Source: Ascarosepion bandense
Lineage: Eukaryota > Mollusca > Cephalopoda > Sepiida > Sepiidae
Length of the DNA stretch: 64,000 nt
Assembly: GCA_037127315.1 (NCBI GenBank)
Contig: JBBBDQ010000332.1
Location: 315,001 to 379,000, forward strand
Direction: 5' to 3'
The translations under genes and the position numbers were made by a program. Below are positions 21,250 through 31,611 of the stretch, piece by piece (position 1 is the first letter of the stretch; the number at the start of each line of letters is the position of its first letter). Below the pieces are notes generated by a model. It searched no databases. It was not told the origin of the DNA and was given only the letters and a program-made list of their open reading frames with translations.

Positions 21250-21628
21250 TTTTTTTTTAAAATTTTTTTTTAATCGTATCACCTCGAGCAAGGCGGTAAC
21301 GCCACTGATGTGCAGGGGGCTACGTAATAGTGAAAAGATTGGAAAAGAGAAAGCCGGAAACCACATCCTAAACAGGGAACAAGGGACAAGCCCCTTAACC
21401 TGTTCAATAGACGTGGGTGGGGTGTGAACCGGGCGATAGAGAGATCTATCTAGATGTCTCTCTACTATAGAGTGAGAGTACATGCAAGTTTCCGCCTCTC
21501 GACCTGACGGGCCCCGAGACAAGGTATCTCGAGGCCGCAATATGCGTTCGAGGTGTCGATGTTCACTGAGTCCTGCAATTCGCATCAGTTCTCGCGGCTG
21601 GCCGCGCTCTTCATCGACGGACGAGCTT
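21250..21628 (-). mobile_element. 5.8S rRNA-headed SINE with Jockey-type LINE tail
   Basis: Minus strand, about 378 bases, in order: 5.8S rRNA-like head (21628-21489), a tRNA-like block with box A-like TAGTAGAGAGACATC and box B-like GGTTCACACCCC (21470-21420), the body CTATTGAACAGGTTAAGGGG ... GGATGTGGTTTCCGGC, and a 3' tail GTAGCCCCCTGCACATCAGT ... CCGCCTTGCTCGAGGTGATA with A's that matches the Jockey-type LINE 3' end. The insertion is mapped by the uninterrupted paralogue at 15820-15880: the LINE runs up to GGAACAAGAAG on the left and resumes at GGAAGTATCCTATAAATACC on the right, with AGAAG/GGAAG as probable target duplication. So the 5.8S part is the true 5' end of the inserted unit. Confidence 0.8.
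21489..21628 (-). rRNA. 5.8S rRNA-derived head, 5'-truncated
   Basis: Minus strand begins GCTCGTCCGTCGATGAAGAG and includes GCGAATTGCAGGAC, GAACATCGACACCTCGAACG, CATATTGCGGCCTCGAG. These match 5.8S rRNA (GGCTCGTGCGTCGATGAAG, GAATTGCAGGAC, CATCGACA, CGAACGCA, TTGCGGCC) in order and spacing; GAACATCGACA and GCATATTGCGG are molluscan-like. About 20 bases of the 5.8S 5' end are missing. It is much richer in GC than its surroundings. Confidence 0.88.
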
Positions 21629-21644
21629 CTTGTTCCAGTTCTTA

Positions 21645-21848
21645 AATCGTTTTGATAAAATATAGATGTATTGATTGCGTTCCCGTAATTCTCCTTTCCT
21701 TCACTTTTATTTTTGCACAATCATTTAATTCGAAATCCCTACCAATGTCATCACTGAAATATTTTACAGTATTGAGGATATACTTCAACTCACTGTGGTC
21801 CATGGCAAAGAATTTGATATTATCCATGTAGAATAGTCGATTAAACAT
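21645..21848 (-). pseudogene. LINE fragment with RT box (upstream part of 20935-21238)
   Basis: Reads FNRLFYMDNIKFFAMDHSEL, LKYILNTVKYFSDDIG, FELNDCAKIKVKERR and QSIHLYFIKTI. The YMDDIKLFA box of the reverse transcriptase appears as YMDNIKFFA, so one catalytic Asp is changed. It continues across the inserted SINE into 20935-21238. Confidence 0.7.
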
Positions 21849-21894
21849 TTTTTTACTTTGTATTCATAGTTATTACTATTTAGTTTATACGAAA

Positions 21895-22626
21895 TACGAA
21901 TGCATGGTCATCAGCAAAAAGAGCAACCTAAAATGCCAAATACAGGTGGGGAATACTAAAATCAAGTAGGTACAAAAATTTAAATACCTGGGAAGTGTTC
22001 TAACAGAAGACAGAAAGTGCGACACAGAGATCCGAAGGCAAAATGGCATTGCGAACGAAGCGTTCCAGAAGATGAGTAGAGTATTAAAAGACAGGAAACT
22101 GTTGCAAGAAACAAAGAAGAGAGTACTGGATTGCCATGTGACGTCATTTGTTCAATATGGCAGTGAATGCTGGACCATATTATCAAAGATAAAAGAAAAA
22201 CTTGAAGCAATTGAAATGTGGTTCTACAAAAAGATGCAGTCGATTACATGGATTAAGCATGTGAGCAAAGATGAAGTTTTAGAAAGGATGCAAACGAAAA
22301 GGAAATTAATACTGAGCATCAGGAAGAGACAGCTAACGTTCCTTTGACATGCAATGAGAATGCTTGAAGAACCTGATACTAACAGGCCAGATAGAAGGAA
22401 AATGAAACAGGGGAAAGCTGCGGACAACATATTTGAAGGGCTTGATCAGGTGGCTGGCAGAACGAGGGTTGTGTGGTGTAACAGGAGAAGGCGTGCTCAG
22501 AGCCACCGGGGATAGAGAGACATGGAAAGCCATGATCGCCTACGTCCTGAAAGAACAGAACACATAGAAGAAGAAGAAGAAGAAGAAGAAGAAGAAGAAG
22601 AAGAAGAAGAAGAAGAAGAAGAAGAA
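21895..22626 (+). pseudogene. RTE/BovB-type LINE C-terminal third with GAA tail
   Basis: Plus strand: ECMVISKKSNLKCQIQV region (21895), FKYLGSVLTEDRKCDTEIRR (21985), FQKMSRVLKDRKLLQETKKR (22062), YGSECWTILSKIKEKLEAIE (22160), MWFYKKMQSITWIKHVSKDE, the basic ILSIRKRQLTFL block, EGVLRATGDRETWKAMIAYV and a stop. It is followed immediately by about 22 GAA units (22560-22626). A frameshift lies near 22345. It is the outer part of the left arm of the large inverted duplication. Confidence 0.85.
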
Positions 22627-22750
22627 ATATGGATTAAGGACAGAAAGAACTGAAGGTTCGAAAGTCCGTCACTTTGAAAGATTCCTCGTTGAATATTCAA
22701 TTTGAAGTGGCAATACCTTTGGTCTGATTTTGGCTTAATTGTACTAATCC

Positions 22751-23053
22751 ACAGTTCCATTGTGGTGCAGTGGATATCGTCTCGGAACGAGAAATCGTGG
22801 ATCCGAGTTTGAATTCCAGTTGAATTCCTTGCATTCACTTATGCGCAAATACCCTTTGGGAAGGTATTAATCCGTCTCTTCCCTCCAGCTATGGATTAAA
22901 TAACAGTATAGATTGGGTTCTATAACCTTTAATGGCAACCAGTTTACCGTAGAAAGTAATGCCAACCAACTGAGGAATAATCTTCTGCCCAGTCAGTCAT
23001 GTCGCTTTCGAGACATGATCACCCAGCCCTGTATCACCTATGGCACTTAACTG
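22751..23053 (+). repeat. tRNA-derived SINE in left duplication arm
   Basis: CAGTTCCATTGTGGTGCAGT starts the head; CGAGTTTGAATTCCAG is box B; the end is TGGCACTTAACTGA. Its partner at 27884-28186 sits at the mirrored position, so the SINE was present before the duplication. Confidence 0.9.
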
Positions 23054-23203
23054 AAACATAATTTAAAGAAGACAGATATACTGTTGAAATATTGCTGAAG
23101 ATTATCAAACACTGTATTTTCTTTTTGAAATAAAGTTCTTTCTAAGAGTTGGAATTACTGGAAGTGTTACGCCAATCTTTTTTTGGTTCTTGTTGCTGTT
23201 CTT

Positions 23204-23218
23204 CTTCTTCTTCTTCTT

Positions 23219-23280
<62 letters not shown>
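23204..23280. repeat. (TTC)n(TTA)n microsatellite
   Basis: About 14 TTC units then about 11 TTA units; mirrored at 27662-27735. Confidence 0.95.
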
Positions 23281-23284
<4 letters not shown>

Positions 23285-23785
23285 AATAATAATAATTTTT
23301 GTTTATTTGAAACATTACTTTTCATGATTTATTGCGAGAAATAAAAGGAAAGACAATGAGATATCTGGCGATTCTTTGTAGAAAGTTCTGAATTTTATTT
23401 ATGCCGAGGAATTTATTTAGACTTTCAAAAGGTGTTCAAAATCTAGGACAGAAAATCGGTGGGGAATAATTGTTTCAGTCCACCTGAAAATGGAAATAAA
23501 ATAATCCTTGCTCAAGTTCAGATTGTTTGGGAAGTAAAATATCCTATTTAATCATTAATCGCCGTACTAAACCTTTATAATACTCTGAAAACTGAAAGCT
23601 TTCAAAGTGAAATATTTAAGTCTTTCAGATTAAACTGGGTAAAAATGAAATAATGTTTTGGCACAGAAACGATTATTTCTTTTCATCTTCATTTTTCTCC
23701 TTTTCGTTATTTATTTACACTTACTTTCCTCAGAGACTTCTTTACATTAATATTTTTCTTTTATCCGGTTTATTTAATAGTTTTC

Positions 23786-23841
<56 letters not shown>

Positions 23842-23880
23842 TTTTCTAAATCTTAACTTTTTCAAATCTATCCATCTCCA

Positions 23881-23934
<54 letters not shown>

Positions 23935-23961
23935 AACTTTTTCAAATCTATCACCTCTCCA

Positions 23962-24016
<55 letters not shown>
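23786..24016. repeat. (TATC)n arrays with CTTAACTTTTTCAAATCTATC spacers
   Basis: Three TATC arrays divided by spacers including CTTAACTTTTTCAAATCTAT, then CACCTCTCCA. The spacer is the reverse complement of those at 26720-27090. Confidence 0.92.
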
Positions 24017-24018
<2 letters not shown>

Positions 24019-24055
24019 CAGCTCACATACAGGAGTTTAATCATTGAACACACAC

Positions 24056-24425
24056 GCAATAACTTGAAATGGGGTTCTACAGAAAGATGCTACGAATATC
24101 ATGGATCGAGCACGTGAGCAATGATGAAGTCTTAGAAATGATGGAAACAAAAAGGAAATTAATACTGAGCATCAGGAAGAGAGAGCTGAAGTTCTTGGTA
24201 CATGTAAGGAGGAAGAAGGGCTTGGAGAACCTGATACTAACAGGGCAGATAGAGGGAAAAAGAAACAGGGTAAAGCAACGGATAACATATTTGAAGGGCC
24301 TAATCAGATGGATGATGGAACGAGAGTTGCATGGTGTAACTGGAGAATGCGTCCTAAGAGCCATCAGGGATAGGGAGTCGTGGAAAGCCACGTTCTCCTA
24401 CGTCATGAAGGGACAGGGCACATAG
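24056..24425 (+). pseudogene. RTE-type LINE C-terminal fragment
   Basis: A 118-codon open frame reads MGFYRKMLRISWIEHVSNDE, VLEMMETKRKLILSIRKREL, KFLVHVRRKKGLENLILTGQ, IEGKRNRVKQ, WMMERELHGVTGECVLRAIR and DRESWKATFSYVMKGQGT. It is the least damaged copy of this terminal domain in the window. The left flank (ACAGGAGTTTAATCATTGAA) also flanks the copy at 28380-28745, so these two share an ancestral insertion. The 3' tail is AGAAAAAGAA rather than a long GAA array. Confidence 0.85.
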
Positions 24426-24429
24426 AAAA

Positions 24430-25525
24430 AGAATATATTTGATAAGTAGTGGGTTTCATTTTGATATGCTTGGTAAATTCAATACAGACTATTCAGAAAA
24501 TTTATTTGGAGTATTAAAACAAAGTTCTGTGCATATCTTGTAACAGTTCAAAATGTTATTGAAAACTTTCAGTACAGAAAAATGTAAAATACTTTTTAAA
24601 TTATACATTGCTGTCAAAAAATATAACTTTTTTCGAGGGCATAATTTCTCAAAATTTCGACATTTGCTAGATGAAATGAGATGCCAAACATGTGGTATCT
24701 TAACATGAAGTGTAAATATGTTAAAATATCACTTCTGTAGATATCAGGCTATGACAAAAGAAAAGATTGTCCAACAGAAGAGGAAATATTTAATATTAGT
24801 ATTCAGGTTCAAGAATATGAAAACTTTTAAATAAGTTGTGTTAATTTAAAAATTCTACTGGATACCACAGTGATAACAGATATTTTTATTTTTGATTTTC
24901 CCTTTTTTTACATATATTTAATTAGTTAACTCCCTAAATTATCCTGTTAAGTAATTTGTGGTTTCTTAATGTAAATTCGTTTTAATCTTTAGAATTGTAT
25001 GTTTTGATAATATCTATTTTTTATCATAGTGAAATAAGCATTTTCTTCGTTTTCTGTGAAAGAAATTGTACATGTAACAAAAATTACAATAAACTTTTAA
25101 AGACTATCAAAATTATTGTTTATTTGAAATTTTCGTTTTTTGTAAAGTATTTTCTGACTTTGTTGATACACGATTTTGTAAAATGATGAAATTGTTTTCT
25201 GAATATATTATGCAATTATATTTCCTGTAATCAATTTGCATAAACAAATTAACTCATTATTTTTGCAATATTATCTAAGAATGTTTAATTCATGCTGAAT
25301 AAAGAGATTTTTACACATTTAATTATTTTATGGCATTTTGGTTCTATCTTTTTAGATTTGCATTTATGGAAATATGTCAAAAATTGTACGGTACTTCCTA
25401 ATAATATATATTGTTACTAATTAACTCAATACTGGACATAACTAACAACTTCCTTACAAAAAGAAAAGAAAACATTTTCCCAGTACTTGTTAGTTAGTAG
25501 TAATTTAGGTCACCCCATATCCGCC
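24430..25525. other. AT-rich unique sequence
   Basis: No transposon protein or repeat recognised. CTAGCTAGCTAGCTAGCTAG at about 25533 leads into the next GATA array. Confidence 0.5.
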
Positions 25526-25531
25526 CCCAGC

Positions 25532-25575
25532 TAGCTAGCTAGCTAGCTAGATAGATAGATAGATTTGAAGAAGGT

Positions 25576-25620
<45 letters not shown>

Positions 25621-25679
25621 TTGAAGAAGGTAAGATATTTAGATAGATAAATAGATAGATTTGAAGAAGGTAAGATATT

Positions 25680-25742
<63 letters not shown>

Positions 25743-25800
25743 TGATAAGTTGCAGGGTTACTAGGCCTGGTATAAGTATCGACTTGATACATGCATATTC

Positions 25801-25866
<66 letters not shown>
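25532..25866. repeat. (GATA)n arrays with TTTGAAGAAGGTAAG spacers
   Basis: Arrays at 25550-25563, 25578-25620, 25680-25742 and 25801-25866 split by TTTGAAGAAGGTAAGATATT. GCAGGGTTACTAGGCCTGGT and ATCGACTTGATACATGCATA precede the last array, as they do at 15165. Confidence 0.92.
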
Positions 25867-25867
<1 letters not shown>

Positions 25868-26084
25868 AACCGAATGTAATATGATATGATATTTCAGATA
25901 ATACAAATTTTATGATTCGAAGATATGACAAAGTTAGAGGTTTACTCCTATAAACAAAACAAACTGTTGTAAAAACTAAGCTGAATATGAATATATCTTA
26001 AACATTTTATGTGCAGTGGAATATAAAATACATTGAAATGTTTTCGCTAGACAGATGGACAGAAGTAAATATTTAAATGAAAAT

Positions 26085-26660
26085 GTCAAGTATAAAAAGC
26101 GACAATTATGAAAAAAGCTATAAAAATAAAGAAAGAATGAAAGAAAGAAAAATTAGCTGTAAGTAGCAAAAGAAATAAAAAATGATTCAAATTAGAAAGA
26201 TAAAAAAGAAAGATACAAAAAGAAATAAAAAGAAAACAAGAAAACAGAAAAAAAGAAAAAGAAAAAAAATGAAAGAAAATCTTTTATAGAAAAGAAATCA
26301 TTAAAATTAAACTTATCAAAATATGAATGACATATAAAAGAAAATGAACAAAAAAAGAAGGAATTTCAAACAATAAAATCAGGAAGTAAACATTTACTAA
26401 AAATGAGAAAATGGCAATTTATTGCGAAGATATATTAAAAGAAAGAAAGAGAAAAACAAACAAAGTAAGGATAAAAACAATGATAAAAGAGAAAGAAATT
26501 GCGCATTAAGAGAAATAGCGTCAAAGAAAGAAAGAATATAAAGAAGAGAATCAAATTAAGAAGAAAGAAAGAATGAATGAAATTAAGAAAGAAATTAATG
26601 AAGAAAGGAAAAAATAGAAAGATAAAAGGGATAAGAAATTAAGCAGAAAGAAAAACTGTC
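26085..26660. repeat. purine-rich GAAA/AAAG low-complexity tract
   Basis: Dominated by A and G with AAAGAAAG, AAGAAAGAA and AATTAAGAAAGAAAG words; no ORF of substance. Confidence 0.8.
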
Positions 26661-26663
<3 letters not shown>

Positions 26664-26716
<53 letters not shown>

Positions 26717-26742
26717 GAGAGGTGATAGATTTGAAAAATGAT

Positions 26743-26804
<62 letters not shown>

Positions 26805-26831
26805 TGGAGAGGTGATAGATTTGAAAAAGTT

Positions 26832-26868
<37 letters not shown>

Positions 26869-26869
26869 G

Positions 26870-26902
<33 letters not shown>

Positions 26903-26939
26903 TGGAGAGATAGATTTGAAAAAGTTAAGATAGATAGAT

Positions 26940-26986
<47 letters not shown>

Positions 26987-27031
26987 TGGAGAGGTGATAG
27001 ATTTGAAAATGTTAAGATAGATAGATAGATG

Positions 27032-27069
<38 letters not shown>

Positions 27070-27109
27070 TGGAGAGGTGATAGATTTGAAAAAGTTAAGA
27101 TAGATAGAG

Positions 27110-27164
<55 letters not shown>
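26664..27164. repeat. higher-order (GATA)n satellite
   Basis: Six GATA arrays of 9-14 units separated by a regular ~28-base spacer, GGAGAGGTGATAGATTTGAA plus AAAGTTAA. It forms the inner end of the right duplication arm. Confidence 0.92.
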
Positions 27165-28740
27165 GAAAACTATTAAATAAACCGGATAAAAGAAAAATAT
27201 TAATGTAAAGAAGTCTCTGAGGAAAGTAAGTGTAAATAAATAACGAAAAGGAGAAAAATGAAGATGAAAAGAAATAATCGTTTCTGTGCCAAAACATTAA
27301 TTTCATTTTTACCCAGTTTAATCTGAAAGACTTAAATATTTCACTTTGAAAGCTTTCAGTTTTCAGAGTATTATAAAGGTTTAGTACGGCGATTAATGAT
27401 TAAATAGGATATTTTACTTCCCAAACAATCTGAACTTGAGCAAGGATTATTTTATTTCCATTTTCAGGTGGACTGAAACAATTATTCCCCACCGATTTTC
27501 TGTCCTAGATTTTGAACACCTTTTGAAAGTCTAAATAAATTCCTCGGCATAAATAAAATTCAGAACTTTCTACAAAGAATCGCCAGATAGCTCATTGTCT
27601 TTCCTTTTATTTCTCGCAATAAATCATGAAAAGTAATGTTTCAAATAAACAAAAATTATTATTATTGTTAATAATAATAATAATAATAATAAAAAGAAGA
27701 AGAAGAAGAAGAAGAAGAAGAAGAAGAAGAAGAAGAACAGCAACAAGAACCAAAAAAGTTTGGCGTAACATTTCCAGTAATTCCAACTCTTAGAAAGAAC
27801 TTTATTTCAAAAAGAAAATACAGTGTTTGATAATCTTCAGCAATATTTCAACAGTATATCTGTTTTCTGTAAATCATGTTTCAGTTAAGTGCCATAGGTG
27901 ATACAGGGCTGGGTGATCATGTCTCGAAAGAGACATGACTGACTGGGCAGAAGATTATTCCTCAGTTGGTTGGCATTACTTTCTACGGTAAACTGGTTGC
28001 CAGTAAAGGCTATAGAACCCAATCTATACTGTTATTTAATCCATAGCTGGAGGGAAGAGACTGATTAATACCTTTCCCAAAGGGTATTTGCGCATAAGTG
28101 AATGCAAGGAATTTAACTGGAATTCAAACTCGGATCCACGATTTCTCGTTCCGAGACGATATCCACTGCACCACAATGGAACTCTGTATTAATCCAATTA
28201 AGCCAAAATCAGACCAAAGATACTACCACTTTAAATTGAATATTCAACGAGGAATCTTTCAAAGTGACGGACTTTCGAACCTTCAGTTCTTTCTGTCCTT
28301 AATCCATATTTCTTCTTCTTCTTCTTCTTCTTCTTCTTCTTCTTCTTCTTCTTCTTCTTCTTCTTCTTCTTCTTCTTTGTGTTCTGTCCTTTCAGGACGT
28401 AGGCGATCATGGGTTTCCATGTCTCTCTATTCCTGGTTGCTCTTAGCTCGCTTTCTCCTGTTACACCACACAACCCTCGTTCTGTCATCCACCTGATCAG
28501 GCCCTTCAAATATGTTATCCGCTGCTTTCCCCTGTCTCATTTTCCCTCTTTCTGGCCAGTTAGTATCAGGTTCTTCAAGCCGTTCTTCCTCATTGTATGT
28601 CCCATGAATGTTAGCTGATGTTCAGTATTAATTTCCTTTTTTTTTCCATCATTTCTAAGACCTCATCATTGCTCACATGCTCGATCCATGATATTCGCAG
28701 CATCTTTCTGTAGAACCACATTTCAAACTATTGCATGTGT
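27100..28740 (-). repeat. right arm of the large inverted duplication
   Basis: Reverse-complement partner of 22200-23860: AAGAAAACTATTAAATAAAC at 27162, the TTA/TTC block at 27662-27735, the SINE at 27884-28186, and the GAA tail and LINE at 28312-28740. Confidence 0.9.
27884..28186 (-). repeat. tRNA-derived SINE in right duplication arm
   Basis: Mirror of 22751-23053. The same uncommon variants are seen (TATCGTCTCGGAACGAGAAA and GGATCCGAGTTTGAATTCCA in SINE orientation). Confidence 0.9.
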
Positions 28741-28745
28741 GTTCA
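28312..28745 (-). pseudogene. RTE-type LINE C-terminal fragment with GAA tail
   Basis: Minus strand: MWFYRKMLRISWIEHVSNDE-like start at 28720, a gap in the ILSIRKRQLKFL region, then LIRWMTERGLCGVTGESELR and ATRNRETWKPMIAYVLKGQN; tail of about 22 GAA units at 28312-28378. Same insertion as 21895-22626 at the 3' side, but its 5' flank matches the copy at 24056. Confidence 0.82.
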
Positions 28746-28817
28746 ATGGTTAAACTCCTGTAAATGATTTCACTTTTTTTTTACTTGACACATTTTGCCA
28801 TTTTTCCAGAATTAGAG

Positions 28818-28937
28818 GCTTATGGCCATATCACATTGAATACACCGGTTCTCACTCGATCACCGAAGTTAAACGACGTTGAGCCTGGCCAGTACTTAGA
28901 TCGGTGACCGCTTGGGAATACCAGGTGCTGTAAGCGT
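28818..28937 (+). rRNA. 5S rRNA-like head of SINE copy A
   Basis: 120 bases: GGCTTATGGCCATATCAC start, CGGTTCTCACTCGATCACCG, AAGTTAAACGACGTTGAGCC, CGGTGACCGCTTGGGAATAC, CAGGTGCTGTAAGCGT end. The internal control region is nearly intact, so a Pol III (TFIIIA-type) promoter may persist. It is the best 5S match in the window. Confidence 0.88.
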
Positions 28938-29330
28938 ATAGTGACGGATGTGCGTTGTGGTGCAATGGATATCGGCTCGGAAAGAGAAATCGGGGAACCG
29001 AGTTCGAATTCCAGTTGAATACCCTGCATTCACTTAAGCACTGATACCCTTAGGAAAGGTAGTAATCCTTTCCTTCCCTCCGGTTATGTTTTAAATAACA
29101 GGGTAGGACTTGGGGACCCCGCCCTTAAAAAAAACAAACCCCAATGAATCTTGATACTTGAAAATGAAAAAGTATTACAGACCCAAAAACTTATATAAAA
29201 AAACAACAACAATAAATTGTTGAAAGAAAAAAGTTATTATCAGCAATAATAAAATAAAATGTAGTTGGCAATAAATGACCCGCCTGAGGTGTTGATATGC
29301 CATAAAAACAAAACAACCAATCAACCAGAA
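28818..29330 (+). mobile_element. 5S rRNA-tRNA chimeric SINE, full copy A
   Basis: In order: 5S-like head (28818-28937), ATAGTGAC linker, tRNA-like block GATGTGCGTTGTGGTGCAAT with box B GAGTTCGAATTCCAG, the segment TTCACTTAAGCACTGATACC, then GGACTTGGGGACCCCGCCCT and a ~200-base 3' domain (CCCAATGAATCTTGATACTT ... AATGACCCGCCTGAGGTG ... ATGCCATAAAAACAAAACAA). All parts recur in the same order, inverted, at 53771-54257, so this is one mobile unit of about 510 bases. Confidence 0.85.
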
Positions 29331-30350
29331 TAAGAAAACAATAACAGATGTTTATCATCTAAGTTTTATATAATCTTTTTCAGTGAATCTTTTTTCTTAT
29401 TATCATTGATTAGTTTCGAAAACAACAATTTTCGGAAATATTAACTTTTTCAATGAAATCAACTGTTTCTGCAGTATCCTCCCCAGTTAATAATGGAGGC
29501 TTTTTTAATGGCAGCTAGAGTTGATTACAAAAACATTTTAAATAATGGGAAACATTTTATCGCTCAACAGGTTTTGATTAAACTGCTACGTCAGTTAGTG
29601 TAATTAACTGAGTTTTTTCATGCTCAAAAGTACTTTTTTACAATTTTCCTGCCATCTTTTTACTTTTAGAATAAAACGATAATTCAGAATTAGCTTCATT
29701 AATCCAGTTATTCCGAATATTTTTAAAAAGGTTGGTTTAATCAAAAAATCAATAACGATTGATGAATCCTGTTATTATCACATACAACTGCACTTATTTG
29801 ACTCTTTGTTTGCATCAAAAATATTTTAAAAATTCATATAAAAATGTTGCCTCTACTTTGCAACTGGAATCCTTTTAAATAAAATTTTGTCCTTCGTATA
29901 AACATTAAAAATTTCCAATACTGCTAATGTCTCAAAAATTTTCAGCAAAACCAAAGTTTCTTTCATGATAATGAAGAGCAAGATTGGCAGTCACTTCAAC
30001 TAAAAGAATACATTTTTCTGGTTTTCAGAAATTTCACTAAAATATTGCCGCAAAAATTAAAGTCATCTAATTTTGAAACTACTCATGTCAAAGCTAGTAA
30101 TATTCTCACATTATGTAACTTAAAATCATCCTGAAGTCTGTTATATAATGACAAAGATGTAGCAAAATATTCAATTAAGCATATCAGAATCATAAAGATT
30201 TGATTCAATTCTTTGAGATGACGTAACATTAATATGCTCTTTTAATTCTTTCTTATCAATGTTTAAATTATTAAGGAAACGAATTGCTTTCTTAATTTAT
30301 GACCAGTTCTAAAGTGTTAATATTTAACTTTTTGACAGAAAGAATTGTTG
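29331..30350. other. AT-rich, no recognised feature
   Basis: No clear family. Many short broken frames on the minus strand suggest an ancient transposase, but I cannot name it. Confidence 0.4.
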
Positions 30351-30352
30351 TG

Positions 30353-31611
30353 TTAGGTTGTCACAAACATAATCGAAGTGTTATATTTTGACAGGCCATT
30401 TTAACATAGTATTCATAGTGAATTAGGTGAATTTAGGTATATATAATAATTGATGTGTGCTCTTTAATGATTTTTAACTTATTTTCAGACAGAATTATTC
30501 TTGAAACATAGAAGCCCTTAATTATGCACATAACAAAACATGAACTTTGTTTACTTTTCTTGCATGAATTCAAACTTTCAAACTTGGGCACAGTACCTTC
30601 CAAACTTCTACCAATAACAAGAGAGCATGGGGAGATGGGTCCACAAGTGATTGGACAGTACGAATGTGGTTCCAGAAATTCTGTACTGATAATGAGAACC
30701 TCGAAGATGAAGAAGGTAGAGGACGATCATGTAGTCTTGTCAACGAACAATTGCGAGCAGTTGTTGTGCAAATCCCACGTCAAAGTGTCAGAGAAATGTC
30801 TCAGACGCTTGGTGTCAGCACTGCAAGTCTCACGCCATCTAGAGAGTACTGACAAGATAAAAAATAGTTGGATAAATGGTTCCTCATGATCTCAATGAAA
30901 ATCGAAAACATTGGCCTTTTTTAAGTGTGCCCGATGCTCTTTCTGCGTAACCCAAATGATTCTTTTCTTAGACGAATAGTCACTTGTGTTGGAAAATGGA
31001 TATTTTATGATAACTGTAAATAATCAAGTCAATGGTTTGATCGTGATGAGTCTCCCAAACTTTCCCAACGCCAAAGTTGTATCAGCAAAAGAATATGATG
31101 ACTGTATGATGGTCTGTAATTGGTGTTATCCACTACAGCTTTCTGGAAGCTAATCAGCGCATTAATGAAGAGCTTCACTGCAATCAAGTTGCTGAAATGC
31201 ATGCATGCATTGCCGAATCGACGTGGTCCAATTCTGCTCCACGATAATGAGTGGTTACATGTTGCAAGAATGACGTTGGAAAACTCACAGACTTGGGAGA
31301 CGAGGGTTTACTATATTCACCGTATTCTTCCAAATTTTCAACCACTGATTATCATTTTTTAAGCACTTAAAGATATTTTAAATGTTAAAACTTTTAGGTC
31401 CAAACCAGAGTTGGAATCAGCTTTCAAAGATTTCATTGCATCACAGCCAATAACTTTTTATCCACGAGGAATAAACAGTCTCGTTGATAGATGGCAGAGG
31501 TGCATAGATTCGCAAGGCTCGAATTTTGACTAATTTCAATATTTCTCCAGTTAATTTTTCACGAATAAAATTATATTTCTGAAATAGGCCATTATTTTTG
31601 TAGCAACCTAA
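30353..31611 (+). mobile_element. mariner element, full length, decayed
   Basis: Terminal inverted repeats: TTAGGTTGTCACAAACATAA at 30353 and, in reverse complement, TTAGGTTGCTACAAAAATAA at 31611, followed by TA. The length of 1259 bp is normal for mariner. The transposase lies between on the plus strand (30524-31533). Confidence 0.88.
30524..31533 (+). pseudogene. mariner transposase (SETMAR-like), broken
   Basis: Pieces in order: MHITKHELCLLFLHEFKLS (N-terminal helix-turn-helix start), WFQKFCTDNENLEDEEGRGR (30670), LRAVVVQIPRQSVREMSQTLGVS (30750), IVTCVGKWIFYDN (30975), NRRGPILLHDNEWLHVARMT (31215), TTDYHF (31340) and LVDRWQRCIDSQGSNFD before TAA at 31531. In mariners the catalytic triad is DD34D: CDE has become CVG, so the first Asp is lost; HDN and TDYHF keep the second and third. 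At least three frameshifts. Established family role: cut-and-paste transposition at TA. Confidence 0.85.

Larger units (their letters stand above)
22200..23860 (+). repeat. left arm of a large inverted duplication
   Basis: LINE end, GAA tail, ATATGGATTAAGGACAGAAA, a SINE, a ~150-base TTC/TTA block and about 550 bases of otherwise unique sequence ending AATAGTTTTCTTATCTATCT recur in reverse order at 27100-28740. Over 23290-23790 I count only a handful of differences (for example AGATATCTGG against AGCTATCTGG). Confidence 0.9.

Noticed and set aside
21235..21720. 161-codon frame on the minus strand
   Set aside because: It crosses a LINE fragment, 5.8S rRNA-like sequence, a tRNA-like block and a LINE tail; an accident of composition, not a protein.
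26830..27306. Open frame of 158 codons with repeated [12 protein letters not shown]
   Set aside because: Frame through GATA/TATC arrays; stays open only because the 4-base unit has no stop in that frame.
28818..28937. A functional 5S rRNA gene
   Set aside because: Substitutions in the body, no T-rich terminator directly after the end, and direct continuation into a tRNA-like SINE; treated as a SINE head.
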